Positions 21,499 through 32,971 of a stretch of DNA of 64,000 bases are shown piece by piece. The first letter of the stretch is position 1. Each line of letters starts with the position of its first letter. Made by a program: the position numbers and the translations under genes. The stretch comes from Antilocapra americana. Its lineage: Eukaryota; Chordata; Mammalia; Artiodactyla; Antilocapridae. A model generated the notes under the pieces. The model saw nothing but the letters and a program-made list of their open reading frames with translations, searched no databases and was not told where the DNA came from. The DNA lies in contig ML660772.1 of assembly GCA_007570785.1 (NCBI GenBank), positions 33,357,920 to 33,421,919 on the forward strand. The letters are read 5' to 3'.

Positions 21499-24400
21499 AC
21501 TCTGCTTGTCAGTATGCTTCCTTTATTATATACTTAATTCCCAAGGGGACTGTGCTAATTTCTATAGTTAATGTGCATTGCTTCTGACAAATTTTTACAA
21601 GGTAATTTTAAAAATCATGCATCTGTCCATGTTTTATGCTGAGGGATTTGTTCATATTCACAAATTATTTCGTGCACTTCTACTAGTCTTGTGGATCAAA
21701 TGATATTATGGATGTGAAAGTACTTTGCAAACTCTAAAAGAAACATGTTACCATAAAATTTTATTATTATTATTTTTGTGTGAAGATCCGGCCAAAAAAT
21801 TCCATATTAGATTTCCTATTTGATTCACTGAAATTGGTTCTTGGATTCAAGTTGGAATGTAAGTTGTGGGCCAGTTGTGGAATTTTCCATCATAACATTT
21901 CCTCTGGATTCAAACTGAACTGACACTCAACCCAGGAAACAAACATAAAATATGTCAACTAGTTGATATTCCCTGAGCCTTATCTGCCTCTTCTAGGGGT
22001 GTCAGTTTATCTTTTATATTGTTTTTTGGGCAATCACAGTTTTTACAGGTGTGTATAAATGTGGGTGGCTGTATTTGGATATGAAAACAGGAATGTGTGA
22101 CTCTCACATGATAGAACACCAACAGGATTTGCTAAAGATCTATTGTATGATATGAGACATACACTCTAGTGAGCATGTCATCCAATCTTCTCTAAAATTC
22201 TGCCTATAGAATCTTTCCTTGATTCTACTGAATTGTTTCTGTTGTTGTTTGTTTTTTAATTGCATTTATATTTTTAGATACAAGTAATCCAAGGACAGGT
22301 AATACTTCAATCCTACTGATAATTGAAGCCTAGTTGAGGAGGAGAGAAAGGACAAAAGAAAGAGAAGTAACTTAGAGATGGCCAAGGAAACAGGAAAGGA
22401 GGAAACAAAGATTGAGATGAAAAACGTTTTCTCTCATAGGTATTCATTGCAACTATTAACATATTTGGATTTTTAAAATATGAAATCTCCAGTTGGCAGT
22501 CCATGTGCTGGATTTAACACACAGACATGCTTTGTCTGACCAAAAATATGTTGAAAAATGTGGAGATTTCCTTAAGAATTGCTGACTTTCCTTGAAAGAA
22601 CTTGAGTATCTCACCATTCTGGGCCAACATGGTAGCAATCAATAAGAACTGAATAGGGCCTGGGACCTTTAGTTGGGGTGAGAATCATCCAGTTTGCTAC
22701 TGTCTCCACCAGTCCTTTATCCCTCCCCGTTACTGAGGTTACATCGTACTTAGCGTTCATCATCTTACTTGCACTGTTATTCTTGTAGTGGGAAAACATT
22801 CTTGTGTGTACTCAAGCGCCTAATGAAAGTGGGACAGAAAAGACAGATTAAAAGGACCACATATTTTAAGAAAATGGCTAGCAGCTTCAGGTTGGGCATC
22901 TACCCTGTGGGCATTTGAGTGGGCAACCCCGGAATTCAACAGTGCTACAGTCTGTAGCATAGTTTCAGTCCTCTGACAGTCTGGGTGCTTGTGTGTTCCT
23001 AACATCACAGGCTGCTGAAAATTATAGCAGGCTCTTCAGCATCTGATAGCTTGCAAGGTCTTTCCTTAGAATACTTTTAGTGCCACACCTTGCTGCTAGG
23101 AGCAAGACGTATGCACAGAATTGTGTTTAAATTGCAGTGACATTTGTACCAAATGAACCACATTCTCCATCACATTCTCCCTCTATCCATTGGTGCTGAC
23201 CTATCAAAGCAGACTGCCTTTGGATTGCAGATTGAGGTTTTCCCATGTGTTGTCCTTGGAGGAGTTACCAGAACCTCATCCATTTCAGGCACCATCATTG
23301 GAGCCTATACATCCACTCTTTTCAGGCTTCCTGGCCCTGTCGTTTTTATTAAGAATGCTTTGGGTGACAAGAGTCAGGGATTGTTTTTGCAGGAAGTTCT
23401 CCAGCAGAGTGCACCCAGAAGGTGCTTACAGCATCACCCCTGCCCCTTTCAGATGACTCAGTCGCTCTTGCTCACCTCTCGCTCAGCTACCAGAGGGGGA
23501 TGAGGAACACAACCTTGCTCACATTAATGAGTGACTGATTATTCTCTGAGGGACAGTGACAGTGTCCCAGGCACCTCATGTATGAAAAGGATGCTCACTT
23601 CATCCGACTCAACCTCCCTGCCCAGTCTAATTTGACCTACCGTTCCTGGGTTTGAGGCGGCCAAAATCTGCATGTAGGCTTAGTTTCTCAACAAAAGCAC
23701 ATTCTACTATTCATGTGGCTTTTCTATCCTGAGTGGAAGATAGAAATCAGGACAATGACATTCTCCCTTGTCCAATTAAAATATTCGTAAAGATTATTTG
23801 AACCACACATGACAGAGATGCTGGAGGCAGGTTCACTGTGGACACACAAATGTGTTTTGTTTTTCTATTTTCTTTGTTTTAATCCTCTGCATCTCAATAA
23901 CATCTGCTTCACAAAACAGGAATTTACTTTTCTCCCTTAGCAAGAAGTCAGATGTCATCAATAGCTAGTGCCCTGTCTTTCTGCTCCCCCAGCATTGGCA
24001 TGTTGTTTTCATTCTCACGGTCACAGAAAGGGGATTACATCTTCAGCCTTAACTATGCATTCCAATGAAGAAGAAAAAAAAAAAAACAAGAAGAAAAGGG
24101 AGGTGCCTGTATTCATAAAGCAAAAACTCTCCCAGAGATCCCTAACAGAAGTTTTCTTATATGTCAGTGTAGCCATCTCTAGAGGAAGGAAGCCTTCAAG
24201 AGTGTTTTAACTGATTGTATTTTTGTCCTCTTCTCTCCTGCAATCTGCCTGTGTTATGTGAATAAAGAAGGGATAGGAAGACAGGTAACTAGCAGTGTAT
24301 GTCCATTCTTATTAATTCCAGAAAAACATATAAGCATATTTTGGCAATTATTTTTCCCCTATTTCCTTTCACTCTTAATTTCCTATGACCTAATGCCTCC

Positions 24401-25063
24401 TTTGAAAGAGGAGAATCACTGCTCTGTGAAGGTATTTGGAAAGAGGATTTTGGGTGTTTACGAAAGTGTGGTCAGTCTAATAGCTAAATATGAGACACTT
24501 AGGGGATCTGGCCATTCTCTGAAACTTGTGTCTGTACAGATGGAAGTGGAATGAAGCTACGTTGTTCTCTACCAGGCACGTTTCCCAGCCTAAGAGCAAT
24601 TTTGATATTCTCTGTGCTAATTGCCCATTTCTGATTCGCCCAAACATTTCTCTCACCTTTTCTGAAGATCAGTCAAAGGCTCAGTTGTATTTTTTTTATC
24701 ATTATTAGTATTGGCTTTGGAATGATAGCCTGCTGCAGTGTGCAAACACAAGCAAAGCAAATACATGACAACATGAATAAATTCATTTAAAGTAAACTGC
24801 ACTCTCATAATTACTTTCTTGGCTATTCAGCATAGTTTTTTCTCCTCAGGCAGCATGGATAATCATGACTGTCATTACTGCTCATATCATTAACATTAAT
24901 AATAATAGCAATTGTTGAAGACCTTAGATATGTCATAGCTCTGTGAAGAACGTAGCTGGGACCCAGATGATGGGCTTCTACTCTAAAATAAATATACATA
25001 GGGGGCTTCAAAATCCTAGGAGGAAATAATAAATTCTTTGCAGAAATTTTATGTACTGGTTGC
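21499..25063. other. Long unique stretch, no gene recognised
   Basis: About 3.5 kb with hardly any recognisable repeat. The section 23140-23510 is GC-richer and holds two overlapping plus-strand open frames (119 codons at 23144-23503 and 88 codons at 23190-23456) with no domain. Neither has a convincing acceptor and donor pair. An A-rich tract lies at 24070-24100. Confidence 0.45.
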
Positions 25064-25218
25064 ATGAAAGTGAAAGTCACTTAGTCATGTCTGACTCTTT
25101 GCTACCCCATGAACTATACAGTCCATGGAATTTTCTATGCCAGAATACTGGAGTAGGTAGCCTGTATTGAACCCACGTCTCCCATATTATAGATGTACTC
25201 TTTCCCAGCTGAGCCACA
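25064..25218 (-). mobile_element. Bov-tA SINE, antisense, internally deleted
   Basis: ATGAAAGTGAAAGTCACTTAGTC at the tail side, CAGAATACTGGAGTAGGTAGCC in the middle and CAGCTGAGCCACAACCAG at the head. About 40 nt around the A-unit/tRNA junction are missing compared with full copies in this window. Confidence 0.85.
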
Positions 25219-25823
25219 ACCAGTGAAATTAGGATCTTTTACAATTACACTTGGACTCTTCTATATTTTCCTAAAAGTTAGGTGTGTTCAGTTAAAGCCA
25301 GATATTTAGTCAAACCTCTTGGGTGTCAGCCCCTAACTGAATATTAAGCCATCAGTACAACCAGATTGCTGGATATTTTGGTAAAGCCAGAAAGTGAATG
25401 AAGAGATAAAATATTGGCAGGTGGATGCTTGAGAAGGTGAAGAAAGGAGCCATTGGCAGAGGTGCCATTATCTGGATTCCAATCAAACTCATGTATAGAA
25501 ATCTCCCCTTGTATGGCTAAGGTTTGAAAGTTGGAGTTCATATTCTTGTGGCGGCACCTTCACTCATAGTGGGAAAGTTTGGAGCTCCTTTGTAGCATAG
25601 GTTGATATCCATCTTTGAATTTTAACACTCAGCCCAAAGTAGGAAGTGTATACTAAATGTTAGTTGAATAAGTGGATGAGTGAAAAGGTAAGTAAACTTT
25701 GAATTATATTAGCCTTAACAAATTGCTTGATTGACACAACCAAAATCTGAATGGGATGCTAGGGGAAATGAATATTTAGGGTTAGATGTTTTCTCAAAGA
25801 ATGAAGAGGATTATTATAGGAGA
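25219..25823. other. Unique AT-rich DNA
   Basis: No gene or repeat recognised. Confidence 0.45.
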
Positions 25824-26030
25824 TGACATCCCGGTAGCTCAGACAGTAAATCATCTGCCTGCAATGTGGGAGACCAGGGTTTGATCCCTGGGATAGGAAA
25901 ATCCCCTGGCAAAGGGAATGGCAACCCACTCCAGTATTCTTGCCTGGAGAATTCCATGGGCAGAGGAGCTGTCAGGCCACACTCCATGGGGTCACAAAGA
26001 GTCAGACATGACTAGTGACTAGCACTTTTT
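25824..26030 (+). mobile_element. Bov-tA SINE, near full length
   Basis: CCCGGTAGCTCAGACAGTAAA head, GAGACCAGGGTTTGATCCCTGG (tRNA B-box-like), CCCACTCCAGTATTCTTGCC and ATGGGGTCACAAAGAGTCAG are in sense order. Confidence 0.92.
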
Positions 26031-26049
26031 TGAAGGAGAAGCACTATAA

Positions 26050-26170
26050 GTCATCCTCCATGACTCTGGGCAAGTTACTTAACACTTCTAAACCTCAGAC
26101 AGTGCATATCTCATGGAACTACTATGAAGGTAAAGTACAATGTTTAAAGCATTGAGCATAGTACTTGGTG
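26050..26170 (+). repeat. MIR SINE
   Basis: GACTCTGGGCAAGTTACTTAACACTTCTAAACCTCAG and AAAGCATTGAGCATAGTACTTGG match MIR in sense orientation. Confidence 0.8.
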
Positions 26171-26340
26171 TTTTGTTACTTGTCACTCAATCTCAGATAT
26201 TACAAGGTTATTTTGTTTCCTCTGGGTACGCAAAGGAATTATAGATCAAGGGTCAACTCGAGGAGTGTAGTGATATCAGTTAAGTCTTGTGATTTGTAGG
26301 GGCTGCTCTTTCTCAATTATGATCCCATCATCTGGTTATG

Positions 26341-26605
26341 TTGCTGCTGCTGCTAAGTCGCTTCAGTCATGTCCGACTCTCTGCGACCCCATAGACGGCA
26401 GCCCACCAGGCTCCTCCGTCCCTGGGATTCTCCAGGCAAGAATACTGGAGTGGGTTGCCATTTCCCTCTCCAATGCATGCATGCATGCTAAGTCATTTTA
26501 GTCGTGTCCGACTGTGCGACCCCATGGACAGCAGCCCGCTAGGCTTCTCTGTCCACGGGATTCTCTAAGCAAGAATACTGAGTGGGTTGCCATTTCCTTC
26601 TCCAT
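26341..26605 (-). mobile_element. Bov-A2 dimeric SINE, antisense
   Basis: Two Bov-A units in tandem (about 26341-26473 and 26490-26605) joined by a GCATGCATGCATGC linker. One set of flanking repeats, ATCTGGTTATG (26330-26340) and ATCTGGATATG (26606-26616), encloses both units, so the dimer entered as one element. Confidence 0.93.
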
Positions 26606-26616
26606 ATCTGGATATG

Positions 26617-27049
26617 AACTTTGCTCAAAGTAACAGTGCAGGGAGGAGCACTTCAACTCTGAGGTCAGGCCGACCTTCATAGCCCCAACTACAACTCTCA
26701 TGAGATGGAGGTGCTTAATGACAATGACACTGGGGAGTTTGGAGAGAAGAATTGCCCTGGGCAAAATATATATATATGAAGATCAGTGGGGAGGAGATGG
26801 GAGGTGTGAGGAAATTCTCTCTGAAGATGAGATTTGGGTTCATTCCAGGGAGAAATGGGAACCTCTTACTGTCAAGACAGAAGTGTGGCTTCCTGGGTGA
26901 AAAGGAAAGAGTTCCACTCCATGATTTTGGGGGGACATATTCAAAAACAAAGTCAGCGTGATTCAAATCACAGGACACTTTTGAGTGAATGAAATGGAAT
27001 GCTCATGGAATTTGAGTTTGGCAAGAAAGAGCATTCTCCCCAACATCCT
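26617..27049. other. Unique DNA
   Basis: Short overlapping open frames on both strands, no domain, no repeat recognised. Confidence 0.4.
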
Positions 27050-27725
27050 AGCAAAGACGGATCATTATCAAGACTTTCTGAGTCTCACTTCAAACCTGCC
27101 ATTAGCTCCCTGACTATCTGTCTGGTCTACGCCTCTAACATCTCAGCCCCTAGCTACTCAGTTCAGTACTCCACTGACTCTGGAATGCATGCTTTTCATT
27201 CCTTTCATATCAGGATTCTGGGCTTTGCTTCCAATTCATCCTCCCCAAAGCAGCCAGAGTACTTTCTAAAACAAAGCCTGAAGGTCTTATTTCTTTGTTA
27301 AAATGCCAATCCTTGGCTTTCCAAAGCTTTCAGGAAACGGTTTTCACTGGCTGCTAACATCACATCCCAGCAATATGGAAATGTGTATATATTCCTTTTC
27401 TCCCCACCTTTCTGCAGGCTTTATTCTGTTCTTCTCCTACCTCGTGTATTTCACTCATCTTTCAGTAATTGCTCCAGCAGTCGTTTGGACCTTTCCCCCT
27501 CATCCATTAACTAGGTTAGATGCTCCTCCTCTGCCTACTTAATCCCCAGTGCCCCTGCTTACCACCAACCTTCCCAGGTCTCATTATCTTTTTATGTGTC
27601 CTTATCACTCATGGGTTTGTGTGTGCCTCGAGGGTCTTATTTATTTTATGTAGACAGTATCAGGTACTTGGTAAGTGGTGGGAAGGTTTTCCTAGAATAA
27701 AAAGACGAATGAATGCCTCATGACT
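27050..27725 (+). repeat. L2 LINE 3' region, diverged
   Basis: CCAAAGCAGCCAGAGTACTTTCTAAAAC at about 27244 is a characteristic L2 3' stretch. The pyrimidine-rich order that follows and the CTCGAGGGTCTTATTTATTTTATG ... GGTACTTGGTAAG end near 27626-27675 agree with L2. Strongly eroded. Confidence 0.6.
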
Positions 27726-28597
27726 TGAGCCAGAATACATGCTGAAAAATCAGCCTCTGTTTAAGATGATTTTCTATGAAATCCAAGAATTTTTTTCCCT
27801 TGGGTCTGACCTTCACAGGTTCTTGTTTCTTGGGTCTGAGCTTCACAGGTTCACTTGTTGGTCTCCCCATATGTCTCTTTTTCTAATTATTTATGGCAGC
27901 AAGCCTTTTCAGTCATTCTAGATTTGATTTCCTTAATTTATCCTTACTCCCATCCTTAGGATATTTATTGTGTAGCCAAAAGGGCAAAGGGAAATTTTTA
28001 TGCAGGTCATGCCTCCACCTGAATAACAATTCTTCATGGCAATGAAGTCAGCCTCCTTCTAAAGAGATTAAAAGCCTTATATCTGGAGAGTCATTTAATA
28101 AGATGTGAACATTCATATGTTGTCTTGCTGACTTTTAAATGTAATTAAAGTTGTAAGTCAGCTAACAGTGAAGGTTCTTTGTTGATAAGGAATGGTTGTT
28201 GTTCAGAAACACTCTGGAAAGTGACTAGTTAGAGAAGAAACTGTTCCAAAATCTCCCAAGCAAGTATCTGTGACATAACCAGGAAGCAAGCTCATAAATC
28301 AAACTTATCTCACAGTCATCATGCTCAGTGAAGTTTTGAAGGTTAAACTTTTCAGTTCTTAATTTGTGTTATTATTTTAAGTCAGATTATATATAGATTT
28401 TGGTGAAAGGATTGGATATATTGCTAAATCAATAATGTTTTCAACTATGAGATACAAATTTAAAATATTCAGCTTTAAAAATACTTAGAGAAGATATCTA
28501 TTTTTATCCTTGTTATTGGTAAAGGAACAAACAAACTATAGGATTTCATGATTTATTGGTCTTAAGTGATAGTGATTAAAGACTGTTTCTTTGCTGC
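27726..28597. other. Unique AT-rich DNA
   Basis: A short direct repeat TTGGGTCTGA.CTTCACAGGTTC occurs twice at 27800-27852. No gene recognised. Confidence 0.45.
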
Positions 28598-28604
28598 TAT
28601 CTTT

Positions 28605-28839
28605 CAGTTCAGTTCAGTCGCTCAGTCGTGTCTGACTCTTTGCGACCCCATGAACTGCAGCATGCCAGGCTTCGCTGTCCATCACCAACTGCCAGAGTGC
28701 ACCCAAACCCATGTGCATCGAGTCAGTGATGCCATCCAGCCATCTCATCCTCTGCCGTCCCCTTTTCCTCCTGCCCCCAATCCTTCCCAGCATCAGGGTC
28801 TTTTCCAGTGAGTCAGCTCTTCACATGACGTGGCCAAAG
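28605..28839 (-). mobile_element. BovB (ART2A) 3' end, antisense, short
   Basis: It starts CAGTTCAGTTCAGTCGCTC and is cut near GTGGCCAAAG. The 7-bp repeats TATCTTT at 28598-28604 and 28840-28846 are the likely target-site duplication. Confidence 0.9.
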
Positions 28840-28846
28840 TATCTTT

Positions 28847-31800
28847 AGAATAGTGTATTTATACTGCTGTCCCCATTCACAGCTCAAGTGTTGTCATACT
28901 AATTGAAAATTATAATACATCTTTAAAAAAAAAAAGTAATGTTGATTTCCTCCCTCCACTCCCATTCCCATCATAGTTTTCCATTCTTTAAATCTCTCTC
29001 TAGGAGTGTACCCTGAAATGGAGAAGTGAAACAAATATTCTGTAATAATCGAGCAATTTTTCTTCTATTGGGTCAATTTATTTTTAACTAGAATTTTCCT
29101 TGTATTTTCCCTCAACTGTGTACTTCCTGCTGTTAATGTTAGCAAAAGCTGAGAATATTGAAAGAAGCTTAACACATCTGGTTGCCACTTTCTGGGAATG
29201 TAAAAGTCTACCATGCCTTTTCAAATATTCTGCTTTGGGTATTATTCATTTACTTTTTAATTATTAGCATTTATATCTTTTTCCCCTATCTTTACATGTT
29301 ACTTAAACGTTCAAAGGAAATATTCCCTCACTGCCAATCTGAAGAGCTTCTTTTTGAAGACATGAGCAGCATGGGGAGTCCCAGCATATGCTGAATTGAG
29401 CCAATCTAAATAGTCGGCAGTTGGCTGCTGTCGGAAGTAATTTTGAATCATACTGTATTTGCTTTTCAAAATCAAGTGAAACGTGTACTAGTAACTCTTC
29501 CCCAAACAATGCTCATAGGAGTCTCTTAATTTATAACTGTGCCAGTTTTTTTCATGTATCTATAAAAGTATTTCCTTGCAGTAAACGTTGAGATTTGTGT
29601 GATGCAGTATAACTGGAGAATGAGAGGTACTTCACAAAGTGGAAGCATGCGACTAGGTGCTGAATGCTTTGGAGAATTCCCATGCACCCATCACCTCAGA
29701 TCAGCCTGAATCCCAGGGAACTTCTGTCTTCAAAGCTGAAGTCTTTGCATTTAACCAGCAACCAACTAGAAAGTTTTTGTGACTTTTTTATTAATTTAAA
29801 AATTTTAAATTATCATAGTCCCCCAGTTACTTTTGTCTTCTTTTAAAAATTACGTATCAGAACAAAAGAAATACCTACTTCTACAGGCATGCATATACTT
29901 TAAAGTAGCACAGAATGGGATGAAATACCTCAATCTTTGTTGCTGCAGTCTCTTTTCCTTCTAGTAATTTTGCTTTAGGCTCAGAACTTAGCTTTCTGAT
30001 AATCAATTTTATTTTAATGTATAAATTAACATTTATCATTTACCTGGTTGAAGAATAATATTAAGCACTAGAAGGTTTTAGAAGAAATGGATAGAAGTAC
30101 AAGTGGGTCTTTCCAAGTTAATTTTGCTTTACATTAGGCTCATAGTCTCAGGAAATTGATCATGGATGTCCATTTGAATCAGAGTTTGGTTTGTTTTAGA
30201 TTGACCAAAAGTTGCTCGCTTCTATTAACTAACTAGCAGGTCATCCTGAAAAAGTAGACCCCAATGATTTTTCTGAGAGAGAATTCAAATGTCCAAATGC
30301 CAGTTTTTTTATTTTCACCTAAAAGAATCAGGATTAAATCCAGGTTTCTACTATTGTGAACGATACCAAGTCTGTTGTTCTAAGGTAAAATGTGTTTATC
30401 TTAACAATAGGTGTCAGTAAAAATGGGCCTATCAGTTTTGATAAGTATGGGATAATGCCTTTCCTAGTGATATGTGACAATCATGAACATTTCTCGTGAT
30501 ATCTTTATGTGTTGATGAATTAGCCAATTTGCACTGGTAAGCCATGTCTGATCCAGTTATTTCAGTCACCTTAATAATCAATGCAGATCACTGCATCATC
30601 GATTCAGCAGTAGAGATGGGAATTAATCATAAAGACAGTTCCTGGGCTGTGGTCAAGTGTTCTGCCCACAAATAGATGTAGTCTTATGACAAGGATTCTT
30701 TTCACAGGACTGTTTCTCAAGTTCCTCCTTTTCGGGTTTCCTTTTGTTGGCATAGCTACAGTCCAGTTCAAGTCTTAAAACATCATAAGCAACATTGTCT
30801 TGATGACATCACACTTAGATGATAACTGATTTGAGCTTTAGGATAGATAGCCCATTTTTTAAAAAGCCATCCAAAATAATAGTTTAAAAAAATAAATCTT
30901 TATAATGAGTTGACAGGTTTGTTTTTTTTTCTTTCCTGATCTGTTGAAATAGTTGATAGTAAATACTTGCTAAGTGTACAGACACGCTTGTACAAACACG
31001 CTTGATCTGTTTGATCACTTCCATTTTTTTTAAAGACAATATATTTTAAATACAGAACTGGTGATTTTCTAAACATATTTTTTTCTCAAGTTTGTGGTCT
31101 TCCTGGTACTAAAACTTCTTGTATGGCTCTTCCTGCAATGCCTGCAAGAATAATTGTTGCCTGAGTCTTTGCATAGCCACATATACTCTGTCAGGTGACC
31201 TTTAGGCCCGCTGGCACAATAGTCCTTAAAAGCAACTGAATTCTTCTCCCTGTAAAGTTTGAGCCTGGACAAAGGGTTTGATATCTGAAGACGTCTTTAG
31301 CTACTATGATACCTATGACTTAAAAATATTCTTTCCTCCAGTGAACTTGAAGTAAGTGACTAAGTGAAACTGAGTCTATTTGCAAAGTTTCCTATTGTGA
31401 GTAAAATATGTGAGAAGAAAGGACTTTATGGGAAAATATGATACCACAGGATGTTTTTCAAAGTTTTAGTTGCACCGAACACCACATGAGAAGGCAAAAT
31501 TCCCCTGGAGAAGGCTGAAACCCACTCTGACATCTGCCTAGCCTGAAACAGTGTTTTACAGAGGTTTCTTCACCTACCCTGAGTTTAACTATGGGGTGTG
31601 CATTGACTTTTTGGTGGGGTGTTCAGTAAATTTATATTGTGTAGAATAAATAGTTTGCCATATTCTAGAAAAGACCTTTTGAATTTAGGAAAGCTTCATG
31701 GAATGTGCTATTCATACTAGTCACAGCAAGACAAGATTCCATTTGGGGGCTTTATACCTGGAAGGCTCTCAGCTGTCTTGCCTGATCATGCTTTGTGTAC

Positions 31801-32392
31801 CTTCTTCTTCCAGGTCTATATATTAAAGGGCCTGACTTTCTTTAGGCCTGAAGAGACAGTAGTTTGTGATGACAGTTAAGTTTAAAATGTACCTTGTGTT
31901 TATTCTGTGCATAGCACTAAGCTTAGGTGTTAGAATTTTTTATGTTCATAGAAGTAACAGAAGCAATCTGAAGGGCACAAACACAGTTAATGATCCCAAG
32001 CCTTGGACCTGAGAAAGTTGGATGCTTAAGGGCAAAAATCTGAAGATTATTAAGCTTGAGAGGTGCAGCCTCAAGAAGGTACCTTTACCTAGCCCTTGTT
32101 ACCTGCTCCTTATTCCGTTTTCACAGCATTGCCCTGTCATTTGTTTCCCTTCTCGTACAACCAGCCACTAACACATTAAATTACAAACCCAAGAAGTAAA
32201 ATAAATAGTCAAGTCAACTGGGGTGTTTTAAATGCAACTAGAGGAATTCATTTTCTTTCAAAAACAAGGTTTGATTTTTTGTTTTTAATCTGCAAGCCAA
32301 ATTATCAGTTGTTTCCTTGAAATGAACATTTCAGTTGGTTGAGTGAGTGAACTAGGCCATTTTTATACATGGCTGTTGGTCTGAGTTTGATG
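28847..32392. other. Repeat-poor unique DNA
   Basis: About 3.5 kb where I see no SINE or LINE, unlike the rest of the window. Open frames are short and without domains, for example 67 codons at 31069-31272, minus strand. A small direct repeat ACACGCTTG..C occurs at 30982-31008. This could be constrained intron or intergenic DNA. Confidence 0.45.
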
Positions 32393-32406
32393 GAGTAACA
32401 TTTTTT

Positions 32407-32668
32407 GTTTTTAATTGGCTGCAGTGGGTCTTCCTTGCTGCCTGAGGGCTTTCTCTAGTTGTGGAGAGTGGGGGCTGTTCTCTAGTTGTGATGTGTTGGC
32501 TTCTCATTGCTTTAGCTTCTCTTGTTGAGGAGTACAGGCTCAGATCAATAACTGTGGTTCATGGGCTTAGTTGCCCTGCAGCTGTGGAATCTTCCTAAAG
32601 CAGGGATTGAACCATGTCCTCTGCATTGGCAGGCAGATTTGAATCCACTAGACCACCAGGGAAGCCAG
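32407..32668 (-). mobile_element. CHR-2 type SINE, antisense
   Basis: TTAATTGGCTGCAGTGGGTCTTCC, GCTTCTCATTGCTTTAGCTTCTC and CACTAGACCACCAGGGAAGCC follow the antisense CHR-2 (cetartiodactyl tRNA-derived) SINE. Flanks GAGTAACATTTTTT (32393-32406) and GAGTGACATCTTTT (32669-32682) are the target-site duplication. Confidence 0.88.
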
Positions 32669-32905
32669 GAGTGACATCTTTTAAAATTCAAAATCTTCCA
32701 TGAGAGTTAAACAACCAGGCAGACATCCTTTCTTATGGTGCTGCTTTGTTTGCTCTCCTCACTACCAAGATTATGTGATCTTCCCACTTTGGCAATTTAT
32801 CCATGTTTTTCTATCTCCTCTTCCTCATCTTTCCTGATTAGTAAAGCTTCTGTGGATCAAGTTTCACTACACCTAAAGTGTTTTATTTCTTTGTGTGTTT
32901 TGCAG

Positions 32906-32971
32906 TTTTCCATTGTGAACCAAGTCCAGCAGAATCTTATTTGTGGGGATCTTTGAGGACATGGGTTAAAG
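32906..32971 (+). other. Candidate 66-nt cassette exon (unassigned gene)
   Basis: A pyrimidine-rich TTTATTTCTTTGTGTGTTTTGCAG ends at 32905 as a strong acceptor, and AAAG|GTAAGT (donor at 32972) is the consensus 5' splice site. Of the three frames only one is open; it starts with two nt completing a codon and ends with one nt. This makes a symmetric phase 1-1 exon of 22 codons that could be included or skipped without a frameshift. It would read FHCEPSPAES...SLRTWVK. I do not recognise the protein. Two stops in the other frames and the short length mean chance is possible. No branch-site proof or partner exon is visible in the window. Confidence 0.35.

Noticed and set aside
23144..23503. 119-codon and overlapping 88-codon plus-strand frames
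   Set aside because: No domain, no acceptor and donor pair, two frames open at once. This is better explained by higher GC than by coding.
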